The notes below the pieces were generated by a model. It was not told the origin of the DNA and made no database searches. It saw nothing but the letters and a program-made list of their open reading frames with translations. Position numbers and translations under genes: made by a program. DNA of 64,000 nucleotides from CAVXNP01 sp963763305. Lineage in GTDB: Bacteria > Pseudomonadota > Gammaproteobacteria > Xanthomonadales > Rhodanobacteraceae. This document shows positions 47,538 through 57,984 of this stretch, piece after piece. Numbering within the stretch: position 1 is the first letter of the stretch; each line of letters opens with the position of its first letter. The DNA lies in assembly GCA_963763305.1 (NCBI GenBank), contig CAVXNP010000001.1:2914001-2978000 (forward strand). The letters are read 5' to 3'.

Positions 47538-48847
47538 GGCTGGTCGTTGGGTGTGCGGTAGATGGTGCCGTCCTTCATCACGAAGAGCGGCTGGCGGAGG
47601 GCTTCGATGTGCTGGCTCGGGTCGCCGCGAAAGGCGGCCAGGTCTGCGTACAGCCCTGGCGCGATGTGGCCGAAGTTTTCAGACTGGCGCAGTATTCGCG
47701 CCGCCACGTCGGTGGCCGCGTGCAGCGCCTGCGCCGGTGTCATCCCGTCGGCCACCATCGCCGCCGGCTCGCGCCAGTTCTCGCCGTGCGCGAACACGCC
47801 CACGTCGCTGCCATTGCCGATGGTCACACCCTCGTTGAGGGCGGTGCGGAATGCGTGCTCGGCCTCGCGCATGCTCTGGGTCGGCTCACTGCTGCCGGGC
47901 TTGTAGTGCTGGAAGTATTCGGATGTCGCTTCCACCGCGGTCAGCGTGGGCTCGTAGGCGACGCTGCGCTGCTTCATCAGCTTGAAGGTCGCGGCGCTGG
48001 CGCCGTAGCCGTGCTCGATGCTGTCTACCCCCGCTTCCACCGCCATCCGCACGCCGGTGTCGCTGGCCGCGTGCGCCGCCACCGGGCGGCCGGACAAGTG
48101 CGCGGTGTCGACGATCGCCTTCAGTTCGGCCACGGTGAAGGTGGGCATGGTGCTGCCATCGGGGCCTACCCGGTAGTCGGCGTACAGCTTGATCCAGTCG
48201 GCGCCGCGGCCCGCCTGCTCGCGCACCGCCCGCATCGCCTCGTCCACGCCGGTGACCGGCTGCGCTCCGCTGGGCAGATCCAGGTCCGGGCGAAAGCCGC
48301 GCGGGCCCGGCCCGTAGCTGGAGCTTGCCACGATCGCACGCGTGGCCACGAACAGCCGCGGGCCAGGAATCATGCCCTCGTCGATGGCGCGCTTGACTGA
48401 CACGTCGGCGAAGCCGGCTCCCTCGGTGCCCAGGTCGCGCAGGGTGGTGAAGCCGGCCAGCAGGGTGGAGCGCGCATGCTGCGCCGCCTCCAGCGTCCGG
48501 TAGTCCTGCGGCTCGCTCAACACCTGGTCGTTCCACAGTGTCTCGTTGTACGGGTGCAGAAACAGGTGCGAGTGCAGGTCGACCAGGCCCGGGGTGAGGG
48601 TGGCGCCGGGCAGCTCGATGCGCTGCGCGCCGGCGGGGACCTGCACCGACGCGGCCGGACCCACCGCGGCGATGGTGTGGTCATGCACCAGCACCACCCA
48701 GCCGGCGTGGGAGGCGTCGCCGTTGCCGGTCCAGACGCGGTCGGGGACCAGCAGTCGGTCGGTGGCGGCGGCGAGGGCGGGCAGAGCGCACACAAGCAGG
48801 GCGAAGGCGGCGGTCCACCGTGTGCGTCGGGTCCGGGGTGACGGCAT
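47534..48847 (-). CDS. Secreted amidohydrolase (imidazolonepropionase/prolidase-like)
   Basis: 437 residues with a signal peptide (FALLVCALPALAAA). Metal-dependent amidohydrolase superfamily: H92-x-H94 in GLVDLHSHLFLH, the carbamylated-lysine strand DWIKLYADY, HAASDTGVRMAVEAGVDSIEHGY with the third and fourth His, and the catalytic Asp in GNGSDVGVFAHGEN. The C-terminal composite beta domain ends PLFVMKDGTIYR. Members include Xaa-Pro dipeptidases and other periplasmic hydrolases of modified peptides. Coupled to a GNAT gene by an ATGA overlap. Confidence 0.9.
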   Translation of the reverse strand: MPSPRTRRTRWTAAFALLVCALPALAAATDRLLVPDRVWTGNGDASHAGWVVLVHDHTIAAVGPAASVQVPAGAQRIELPGATLTPGLVDLHSHLFLHPYNETLWNDQVLSEPQDYRTLEAAQHARSTLLAGFTTLRDLGTEGAGFADVSVKRAIDEGMIPGPRLFVATRAIVASSSYGPGPRGFRPDLDLPSGAQPVTGVDEAMRAVREQAGRGADWIKLYADYRVGPDGSTMPTFTVAELKAIVDTAHLSGRPVAAHAASDTGVRMAVEAGVDSIEHGYGASAATFKLMKQRSVAYEPTLTAVEATSEYFQHYKPGSSEPTQSMREAEHAFRTALNEGVTIGNGSDVGVFAHGENWREPAAMVADGMTPAQALHAATDVAARILRQSENFGHIAPGLYADLAAFRGDPSQHIEALRQPLFVMKDGTIYRTPNDQP

Positions 48848-48929
48848 CCTGGTGCTCCGAGGGAAGAGGGCGACCGGTCGATTCTAGCGAAGCAGGTGAG
48901 CGGGCGGTGACCGCCACCCTGGCTAACCT

Positions 48930-49057
48930 GCAGGAGGGCTTCAGCCGCGATGCTGTAGGAGCGGCTTCAGCCGCGATGGCCGTGCCAGCGGCCGCCACCG
49001 CACGGCGGAATCGAAGCGGCGCACTCCGTGCGCATCGCGGCTGAAGCCGCTCCTACA
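48930..49057. repeat. REP-family A cluster (two direct, one inverted)
   Basis: Direct elements at about 48933-48951 and 48955-48978 (GTAGGAGCGGCTTCAGCCGCG) and an inverted one at about 49033-49057 (CGCGGCTGAAGCCGCTCCTAC) lie between the amidohydrolase and liuE genes. The last two could form a long stem with a 50-base loop. Confidence 0.85.
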
Positions 49058-49143
49058 GGGGGGGGCGCTGACGCGCGGTGTGTGCTCGAGGCTGGCCGCC
49101 CTGATGACAGCCATACCACGCCCGTGGGCGCCCGCGGACCGCC

Positions 49144-50043
49144 TCAGGCGGCGGTACGCGCCCGGGTCACGCGGCTGCCGGTTTCCTTGTGCAACTGGGC
49201 CGACAGCCAGGCGCCGGTGGCCACCAGCAGGTCCAGGTCGACGCCGGTGTGCAGGCCCATGCCGTGCAGCATGTAGACCACATCCTCGCTGGCCACGTTG
49301 CCGCTGGCGCCCTTGGCGTAGGGGCAGCCGCCGGTGCCGGAGACGGCACTGTCAACCACCCGTACGCCTTCCTCCAGGCAAGCCAGGATGTTGGCCAGCG
49401 CCTGGCCGTAGGTGTCGTGGAAATGCACCGCCAGCGCCGTCATCGGGACCTCGCGCGCCACCGCCTGCAGCATTGCGCGGGCCCTGGCCGGGGTGCCCAC
49501 GCCGATGGTGTCGCCCAGCGAGATCTCGTAGCAGCCCAGCTCATGCAGCCGCTGCGCCACGCGCACCACATCCGCCAGCGGCACCTCGCCCTGGTAGGGG
49601 CAGCCCAGCACGGTGGAGACGTAGCCGCGCACGCGCACGCCATCGGCGCGGGCCTGCTCGATCACGGGAACGAAGCGCTCCAGCGATTCGTCGATCGACG
49701 CATTGATGTTCTTCTGGTTGAACGCCTCGGAAGCGGCGCTGAACACCGCGATCTCCTGCACGCCTACCTCGCGCGCACGGGCATAGCCCTGCGCGTTGGG
49801 GACCAGCACCGGGTAACTCACCCCCGGTACCTTGCGGATGCCGCGGTAGACCTCAGCCGCATCGGCCAACTGCGGCACCCACTTCGGGCTGACGAAGCTG
49901 GTCGCCTCGATGGTCGACAGGCCGGTGGCCGAGAGCCGGTCGATCAGCGCGATCTTCACCTCGGCCGGCAGCAGGGTCTTCTCGTTCTGCAGCCCGTCGC
50001 GGGCGCCCACCTCGACAATCCGGACGTGTTCAGTGGTGCTCAT
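49144..50043 (-). CDS. liuE: Hydroxymethylglutaryl-CoA lyase
   Basis: 299 residues from the ATG at 50043. A DRE-TIM barrel with VEVGARDGLQNEK (metal Asp and catalytic Arg), HFHDTYGQALANI (metal His pair) and the signature loop SGTGGCPYAKGASGNVASED with the catalytic Cys. It cleaves HMG-CoA to acetoacetate and acetyl-CoA, the last step of leucine degradation. It lies 132 bases downstream of liuD on the same strand. Confidence 0.96.
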   Translation of the reverse strand: MSTTEHVRIVEVGARDGLQNEKTLLPAEVKIALIDRLSATGLSTIEATSFVSPKWVPQLADAAEVYRGIRKVPGVSYPVLVPNAQGYARAREVGVQEIAVFSAASEAFNQKNINASIDESLERFVPVIEQARADGVRVRGYVSTVLGCPYQGEVPLADVVRVAQRLHELGCYEISLGDTIGVGTPARARAMLQAVAREVPMTALAVHFHDTYGQALANILACLEEGVRVVDSAVSGTGGCPYAKGASGNVASEDVVYMLHGMGLHTGVDLDLLVATGAWLSAQLHKETGSRVTRARTAA

Positions 50044-50175
50044 CAATGCCTCCTACCAGATCCTTCTCCCCGCGGGAGAAGGTGGCGCGCAGCGCCGGAT
50101 GAGGGTGCCGGACGCTGCCCGCGGTTGGTCGAGGTCGCGCTGTCCTGTGCCAGCCCTTGCCGGCGGTACGGCAGG

Positions 50176-52180
<2,005 letters not shown>

Positions 52181-52253
52181 TCGGTCACTTCCAGGTTGTC
52201 AGGAGCGTTGGGTCAAAGCCTGCAACGTTATCAGATCGGTGCGGTGCGGCCGC

Positions 52254-53042
52254 TCAGGCGATCCAGGCCGGCGGACGCTTGTCCAGGAACGCGCCCAGGC
52301 CCTCCTGGCCTTCGGCCGAGACTCGCAGGCGCGCGATCAAGGCGGCGTTGTCGCGGTCGATCTCCTCGGCCTGGGCCGGGTTGGTGCCGGCCACCGTCAG
52401 CGCCAGGCGCTTGGCCTCGGACTGCGCGATCGGGCCGGCCTTGGCCAGCAGTTTCAAGGTCCCCTCGACCGCATTATCCAGCGCCTCGGCCGGCACTACC
52501 TGGTGCAGCAGGCCGATTCGCTGCGCGGTGGCCGCGTCGAAGGTTTCACCGGTTACGAACAGCCGCCGCGCTTGGCGCAGGCCGATCGCCGCCACCACGT
52601 AGGGGGAAATCACCGCCGGCACCAGGCCCAGCTTCACTTCGGTCAGCCCGAACTTGGCGCTATCCACGCCAATGGCGATGTCGCAGCAGGCGACCAGGCC
52701 GACGCCGCCGCCGTAGGCCGCGCCGTTGACCCGGGCGATGGTCGGCTTGGGACAAAACTGCAGAGTGCGCATCAAGGTGGCCAGGCGCAGCGAGTCGTCG
52801 CGGTTTTCCGCTTCACTGGCGCTGGCCATCCCGCGCATCCAGTTCAGGTCGGCGCCGGCAGAGAAGCTGGCGCCATTGCCGCCCAGTACGATCGCGCGCA
52901 CTTTCGGGGATGCCGCGGCCTGCTCCAGCGCGAGCGTGAGCGCGGCGATGAGGTGATCGTCGAAAGCGTTGTGCAGTTCGGGGCGGTCCAGCCGAATATG
53001 GCGGATCCCGTCGCGATCGTCGCAATGAATGGCGGCGGACAT
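52254..53042 (-). CDS. liuC: Methylglutaconyl-CoA hydratase (enoyl-CoA hydratase family)
   Basis: 262 residues from the ATG at 53042. Crotonase fold: RPELHNAFDDHLIAALTLAL, the oxyanion segment FSAGADLNWM, and AYGGGVGLVACCDIAIGVDSAKFGLTEVKLGLVPAVISPYV with the active-site Glu region. The C-terminal helix ends EGLGAFLDKRPPAW. Generic crotonases are hard to separate by sequence; placement between liuB and liuD supports hydration of 3-methylglutaconyl-CoA to HMG-CoA. It lies 73 bases upstream of liuD. Confidence 0.92.
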   Translation of the reverse strand: MSAAIHCDDRDGIRHIRLDRPELHNAFDDHLIAALTLALEQAAASPKVRAIVLGGNGASFSAGADLNWMRGMASASEAENRDDSLRLATLMRTLQFCPKPTIARVNGAAYGGGVGLVACCDIAIGVDSAKFGLTEVKLGLVPAVISPYVVAAIGLRQARRLFVTGETFDAATAQRIGLLHQVVPAEALDNAVEGTLKLLAKAGPIAQSEAKRLALTVAGTNPAQAEEIDRDNAALIARLRVSAEGQEGLGAFLDKRPPAWIA

Positions 53043-53171
53043 GCGGCAGTACTCCTTATTACCAGACGCCCATGATAAACGGCGGCCGCCGGCAGCGGGT
53101 GCACCGTCCGAAGCAGCCCCTCCCGCGACACAAAACCGCCTGGGCAAGTCGCGGTGTTTGGCAGGCTGCAC

Positions 53172-54295
53172 GATCCGCCACCGGCCGCTGCCGCGGCCGT
53201 CGCGGCTGAAGCCGCTCCCACAGGACCGTCCAACCCGTAGGCCGCCGGAAGCACCGCGCCGCCCTCTGTGGGAGCGGCTTCAGCCGCGAGGCGCACGCAG
53301 TGCGCTGCTTTTGACAGGTCGGCCGCATCCGCCACCGGCCGCTGCCGCGGCCGTCGCGGCTGAAGCCGCTCCCACAGACCGTCCAACCCGTAGGCCGCCG
53401 GAAGCACCGCGCCGCCCTCTGTGGGAGCGGCTTCAGCCGCGAGGCGCACGCAGTGCGCTGCTTTGACAGGTCGGCCGCATCCGCCACCGGCCGCTGCCGC
53501 AACCGTCGCGGCTGAAGCCGCTCCCACAGGACGCGTCCAACCCGTGGGCCGCCGGAAGCACCGCGCCGCCCTTGTGGGAGCGGCTTCAGCCGCGAGGCGC
53601 ACGCAGTGCGCTGCTTTGCAGGTCGGCCGCATCCGCCACCGGCCGCTGCCGCGGCCGTCGCGGCTGAAGCCGCTCCCACACGACGCGTCCAACCCGTAGG
53701 CCGCCGGAAGCACCGCGCCGCCCTCTGTGGGAGCGGCTTCAGCCGCGAGGCGCACGCAGTGCGCTGCTTTGCAGGTCGGCCGCATCCGCCACCGGCCGCT
53801 GCCGCAACCGTCGCGGCTGAAGCCGCTCCCACACGACGCGTCCAACCCGTAGGCCGCCGGAAGCATCGCGCCGCCTTTGTGGGAGCGGCTTCAGCCGCGA
53901 GGCGCACGCAGTGCGCTGCTTTGACAGGTCGGCCGCATCCGCCACCGGCCGCTGTCGCGGCCGTCGCGGCTGAAGCCGCTCCCACACGACGCGTCCAACC
54001 CGTGGGCCGCCGGAAGCATCGCGCCGCCCTTGTGGGAGCGGCTTCAGCCGCGAGGCGCACGCAGTGCGCTGCTTTTGCAGGTCGGCCGCATCCGCCACCG
54101 GCCGCTGCCGCGGCCGTCGCGGCTGAAGCCGCACCCACACGACGCGTCCAACCCGTAGGCCGCCGGAAGCACCGCGCCGCCCTCTGTGGGAGCGGCTTCA
54201 GCCGCGAGGCGCACGCAGTGCGCTGCTTTTGCAGGTCGGCCGCATCCGCCACCGGCCGCTGCCGCGGCCATCGCGGCTGAAGCCGCTCCTACATG
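53172..54295. repeat. Seven-unit tandem array of paired REP-A elements, 153-bp period
   Basis: Direct arms (GTGGGAGCGGCTTCAGCCGCG) start at 53268, 53421, 53574, 53727, 53879, 54032 and 54186, spaced 152-154 bp. Between them lie inverted arms (CGCGGCTGAAGCCGCTCCCAC) and two invariant spacers (GCACGCAGTGCGCTGCTTT and CCAACCCGTAGGCCGCCGGA). Units are over 90 percent identical by eye. Reading frames through it in all six frames are repeat artefacts. It fills the space between liuB and liuC. Confidence 0.97.
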
Positions 54296-54337
54296 CACGT
54301 TCAACCTAGGCCCGCGATCAGCTGCGCGCGGGCAGGG

Positions 54338-55945
54338 CTACATGCGGAACACGCCGTAGCGCTGCGCTTTGATCGGCGCATTGAGCGACGCGGAGATGGC
54401 CAGGCCCAGCACCCGACGCGTGTCGGCCGGGTCGATGATGCCGTCGTCCCACAACCGCGCGCTGGCGTAGTAGGGATGGCCCTGACGCTCGTACTGCTCG
54501 CGGATCGGCGCCTTGAACGCCTCCTCGTCCTCGGCACTCCAGTTCTTGCCAGCCGCTTCCATGCCGTCGCGCTTGACCGTGGCCAGCACCGAGGCGGCCT
54601 GTTCGCCGCCCATCACCGAAATACGCGCGTTGGGCCACATCCACAGGAAGCGCGCACCGTAGGCACGGCCGCACATCGCGTAGTTGCCGGCGCCGAAGCT
54701 GCCGCCGATCACCACGGTGAACTTGGGCACGTGCGAGCAGGCCACCGCGGTGACCATCTTGGCCCCGTCCTTGGCAATGCCGGCCTGCTCGTACTTCTTG
54801 CCCACCATGAAGCCGGTGATGTTCTGCAGGAACACCAGCGGCACATTGCGCTGGTTGCACAGCTCGATGAAGTGCGCGCCCTTGAGCGCGCTCTCGGCGA
54901 ACAGGATGCCGTTGTTGGCGACGATGCCCACCGGATAGCCATGGATGTGCGCGAAGCCGCAGACCAGGGTCTTGCCATAGCGCGCCTTGAACTCGTGAAA
55001 CTCGGAGCCGTCGACGATGCGCGCGATCACCTCGCGGATGTCGAACGGCCGGCGCGTATCCTCCGGGATCACCCCGTACAGCTCGTCGGCCGGATACTTC
55101 GGCTCCCGCGGCGCCTGCAGCGCCAGCGGCATCGGCTTGACCCTATTCAGGTGTCCGACCACGTCGCGCGCGATGGCCAGCGCGTGGGCATCGTTCTCCG
55201 CGTAGTGGTCGGCCACGCCCGAGATGGACGTATGGACGTCCGCTCCTCCCAGCGTCTCGGCATCGACCACTTCGCCGGTGGCCGCCTTCACCAGCGGCGG
55301 GCCGCCCAGGAAGATCGTGCCCTGCTCGCGCACGATGATGGTCTCGTCGCTCATCGCCGGCACGTAGGCGCCGCCGGCGGTGCAGCTGCCCATCACCACG
55401 GCGATCTGTGGAATGTTCAGCGACGACATCCGCGCCTGGTTGTAGAAGATCCGGCCGAAGTGCTCCTTGTCCGGAAACACTTCATCCTGCAGCGGCAGGA
55501 AGGCACCGCCCGAATCGACCAGGTAGACGCAGGGCAGGTTGTTCTCCAGCGCCACTTCCTGCGCGCGCAGGTGCTTTTTCACGGTCATCGGGAAGTAGGT
55601 GCCGCCCTTGACCGTGGCATCGTTGGCCACCACCACCACTTCAACGCCGTTGACCCGGCCGATGCCGGTAATCAGGCCGGCGGCCGGCGCGGCGCCGTCG
55701 TACATGCCGTGCGCGGCCAGTGGCGAGAGTTCCAGGAACGGCGAGCCCGGGTCGAGCAGGGCGCGGATGCGCTCGCGAGGCAGCAGCTTGCCGCGAGCGA
55801 TGTGTTTTTCACGCGCCTTGTCGCCGCCGCCTTCGGCACTGCGCAGCAATTCGCGCTGCAGTTCCTCTGTCACGGCGCGCAATTGTGCGCTGCTGGCCTG
55901 GAACTCGGAGGAACGCGGATCGATCTGCGAAGTAATGACGCTCAT
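54338..55945 (-). CDS. liuB: Methylcrotonoyl-CoA carboxylase carboxyltransferase subunit
   Basis: 535 residues, exactly the usual MCC-beta length, from the ATG at 55945. Carboxyltransferase features: GKLLPRERIRALLDPGSPFLELSPLAAHGMY, CVYLVDSGGAFLPLQDEVFPD, GSCTAGGAYVPAMSDE, FLGGPPLVKAATGE, HTSISGVADHYAENDAHALA, QNITGFMVGKKYEQAGI and SFGAGNYAMCGRAYGARFLWMWPNARISVMGGEQAA. It transfers CO2 from carboxybiotin on liuD to 3-methylcrotonyl-CoA. It is separated from liuC by the 153-bp REP array. Confidence 0.97.
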   Translation of the reverse strand: MSVITSQIDPRSSEFQASSAQLRAVTEELQRELLRSAEGGGDKAREKHIARGKLLPRERIRALLDPGSPFLELSPLAAHGMYDGAAPAAGLITGIGRVNGVEVVVVANDATVKGGTYFPMTVKKHLRAQEVALENNLPCVYLVDSGGAFLPLQDEVFPDKEHFGRIFYNQARMSSLNIPQIAVVMGSCTAGGAYVPAMSDETIIVREQGTIFLGGPPLVKAATGEVVDAETLGGADVHTSISGVADHYAENDAHALAIARDVVGHLNRVKPMPLALQAPREPKYPADELYGVIPEDTRRPFDIREVIARIVDGSEFHEFKARYGKTLVCGFAHIHGYPVGIVANNGILFAESALKGAHFIELCNQRNVPLVFLQNITGFMVGKKYEQAGIAKDGAKMVTAVACSHVPKFTVVIGGSFGAGNYAMCGRAYGARFLWMWPNARISVMGGEQAASVLATVKRDGMEAAGKNWSAEDEEAFKAPIREQYERQGHPYYASARLWDDGIIDPADTRRVLGLAISASLNAPIKAQRYGVFRM

Positions 55946-56041
55946 GGTGCCTGCCGCAATGGTCCAAACCCCCGATGATAACCGGGCCAGTCGCCAGCCT
56001 GAACCATGGCGCATGCACTGGCCGTGTATCCGGGCGGCCGC

Positions 56042-56075
56042 CCAAAAAAAACCGGCCGCACAAGGCGGCCGGTTT
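56042..56075 (-). terminator. Intrinsic terminator of the lipoprotein gene
   Basis: An 11-bp perfect stem (56049-56059 with 56065-56075) and, in minus-strand sense, a run of eight T after it. It lies 22 bases past the stop at 56098 and would insulate liuB, 100 bases further on, from read-through. Confidence 0.85.
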
Positions 56076-56097
56076 CTCTACAACCAACGATTGCGGA

Positions 56098-56481
56098 TCA
56101 GTGACCCTTGTCGTCGGCGGCGTCCTTGGCCGTTTCCTTGGCTTCCTGCGCAGCATCGGCGGCCGTTTCGGCCTGCTCAGCTGCATTTTCTGCGGCGTTC
56201 TGCATCTTGTCGTTGGCCGGTGCCATGGCCGTACCGGAAGCGGCCATCTGAGCCTGGTCGGCGGCCATGCCGGCGACGTTGGCCTCGGCAGAAGCCCGCT
56301 GGGCAGCCTGGTCGGCTTCCGGATTCTGCGTCTGCGCAGCGGCCTGCTGGGCCTGGTCAGCAGCTTGCTGAGCCTGGTCGGCGGACTGCTGGGCATCCTG
56401 CGCGGAATCCTGCGCGCCGTTGCTGCAAGCCGCCAGCAACGCGACGAGCGCGGAGGCGAGTAGGGTACGCGTCAACTTCAT
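56098..56481 (-). CDS. Small alanine/glutamine-rich lipoprotein
   Basis: 127 residues from the ATG at 56481. Lipoprotein signal with LVALLAACSNG (lipidated Cys near residue 19). The rest is one low-complexity helix of Ala, Gln, Asp and Glu in heptad-like repeats (ADQAQQAADQAQQAAAQ, NAAEQAETAADAAQEAKET), a likely coiled coil. It resembles Lpp-like or entericidin-type envelope spacers only in composition. Lys and His near the C-terminus (DDKGH) are too few to claim a peptidoglycan link. Single-gene unit with its own terminator. Confidence 0.8.
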   Translation of the reverse strand: MKLTRTLLASALVALLAACSNGAQDSAQDAQQSADQAQQAADQAQQAAAQTQNPEADQAAQRASAEANVAGMAADQAQMAASGTAMAPANDKMQNAAENAAEQAETAADAAQEAKETAKDAADDKGH

Positions 56482-56618
56482 GGTGGATCTCCTTTGCCGT
56501 GGAATGCCATTTGGCTGCATATTAGTACCGCTTTCAAACCGGATGCGCTACCGGTTTATCGGCGCTCTTCACCCGGTATTAAAACGCCGGTTAACCCACT
56601 TTCATCCAACCGACGTCA

Positions 56619-57803
56619 TTAATTGATGATTTCCACGGCAACCGCCGTGGCTTCACCGCCGCCGATGCACAACGCGGCCACGCCGCGCTTGAGTCCGCGC
56701 ACCTTCAGCGCATTGACCAGTGTTACCACAAGTCGCGCACCGCTGGCGCCAATGGGGTGTCCAAGGGCGCAGGCGCCGCCGTGAACGTTCAGCTTCTCGT
56801 GGGGTATGCCCAGTTCCTTCATCGGCGTCATCGCGACCACGGCAAACGCCTCGTTGACCTCGAACAGGTCGACGTCGCCCACCTTCCAGCCGGCCTTGTC
56901 CAGCACCTTGGTGATTGCACCCACCGGCGCGGTAGTGAACCACTCCGGCTCCTGCGAATGGGTCGCGTGCGCCACGATGCGCGCCAGCGGCGTGATGTTG
57001 CGCGCCTTGGCGTTGTCCTCGGTCAGCAGCACCAGCGCCGCGGCGCCATCGGAAATGCTCGAGGAACTGGCCGCCGTGATGGTGCCGTTTTCCTTGCGAA
57101 AGGCTGGCTTCAGCGACGGGATCTTGGCGATGTCGGAACGGCCCGGCTGCTCGTCGGTGGCCACGGTGACATCGCCCTTGCGGCCACTGACCGTGACCGG
57201 GGCGATCTCGCCGTCGAACGCGCCGGACTGCTGGGCGGCCTGCGCGCGCTTGACCGACTCGATCGCGAACGCGTCCTGCTGCTCGCGGGTGAAGGTGTAC
57301 TTGTCGGCGCACATCTCGCCGAACACGCCCATCGACTGGCCGTCATACGGGTTGGTCAGGCCGTCCCAGGCCATGTGGTCGACCAGTTTGCCCTCGCCGT
57401 AGCGGATGCCGGTACGCGCCTGCACCATGTGCGGGGCGTTGGTCATCGACTCCATGCCGCCGGCCACCACGATGTCGGCCGAACCGGCCTTGATCAGGTC
57501 GTAGCCGATCATCATCGCCTTCATGCCCGAGCCGCACACCTTGTTGATGGTGGTGCAGCCGGTGGAAACGGGCAGCCCGGCCTGCAGCGCTGCCTGGCGC
57601 GCCGGCGCCTGGCCCAGGTTGGCCGGCAGCACGCAACCCATGATCACTTCACTCACGTCGGCCGGGGCGAGGCCGGACTGTTCCAGCGCGGCGCGAATCG
57701 CGGTGGCCCCCAGCGTCGGCGTGGGCACGCCGGTGAACTGGCCCAGGAACGAGCCGATGGGGGTGCGCTTGGCACCTGCGATGACGATGCTGAGGTCGGA
57801 CAT
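56619..57803 (-). CDS. Acetyl-CoA C-acetyltransferase (thiolase)
   Basis: 394 residues from the ATG at 57803 with a GGAGA site. Thiolase family: nucleophile C90 in INKVCGSGMKAM, the segment GGMESMTNAPHM, the catalytic His in NVHGGACALGHPIGASGAR and Cys in AALCIGGGEA. The degree of match to AtoB/PhaA-type biosynthetic thiolases is high (VIVGAKRTPIGSF-like N-terminus). It condenses two acetyl-CoA to acetoacetyl-CoA or does the reverse. Within the liu region it can use acetoacetate-derived acetoacetyl-CoA; it could also supply phaB at 13 kb. Confidence 0.95.
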   Translation of the reverse strand: MSDLSIVIAGAKRTPIGSFLGQFTGVPTPTLGATAIRAALEQSGLAPADVSEVIMGCVLPANLGQAPARQAALQAGLPVSTGCTTINKVCGSGMKAMMIGYDLIKAGSADIVVAGGMESMTNAPHMVQARTGIRYGEGKLVDHMAWDGLTNPYDGQSMGVFGEMCADKYTFTREQQDAFAIESVKRAQAAQQSGAFDGEIAPVTVSGRKGDVTVATDEQPGRSDIAKIPSLKPAFRKENGTITAASSSSISDGAAALVLLTEDNAKARNITPLARIVAHATHSQEPEWFTTAPVGAITKVLDKAGWKVGDVDLFEVNEAFAVVAMTPMKELGIPHEKLNVHGGACALGHPIGASGARLVVTLVNALKVRGLKRGVAALCIGGGEATAVAVEIIN

Positions 57804-57984
57804 GGGAATCTCCGCAAACCAGGCGCCGAAGCGCGGGGAAACGGCGATTATCGCAGTCCACGCTGCACTGCGGCAAACTGGACTTTTTCCAGTGTCCGGT
57901 GGATCTTCGGATGTGGGAAGATCGCAGCGGGGAGCGACGCCGCGGGGCGGAGCCGGACGGTCGGGTGGAACTGGGGTGGAAACC

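Noticed and set aside
53172..54295. CRISPR-like array
   Set aside because: Spacers are identical from unit to unit and the repeats are palindromic REP pairs at 153-bp spacing. No cas genes are present.
53029..54304. Repeated proteins read through the 153-bp array in several frames
   Set aside because: The frames are open only because the unit length is a multiple of three and stop-poor. The sequence is palindromic REP DNA.
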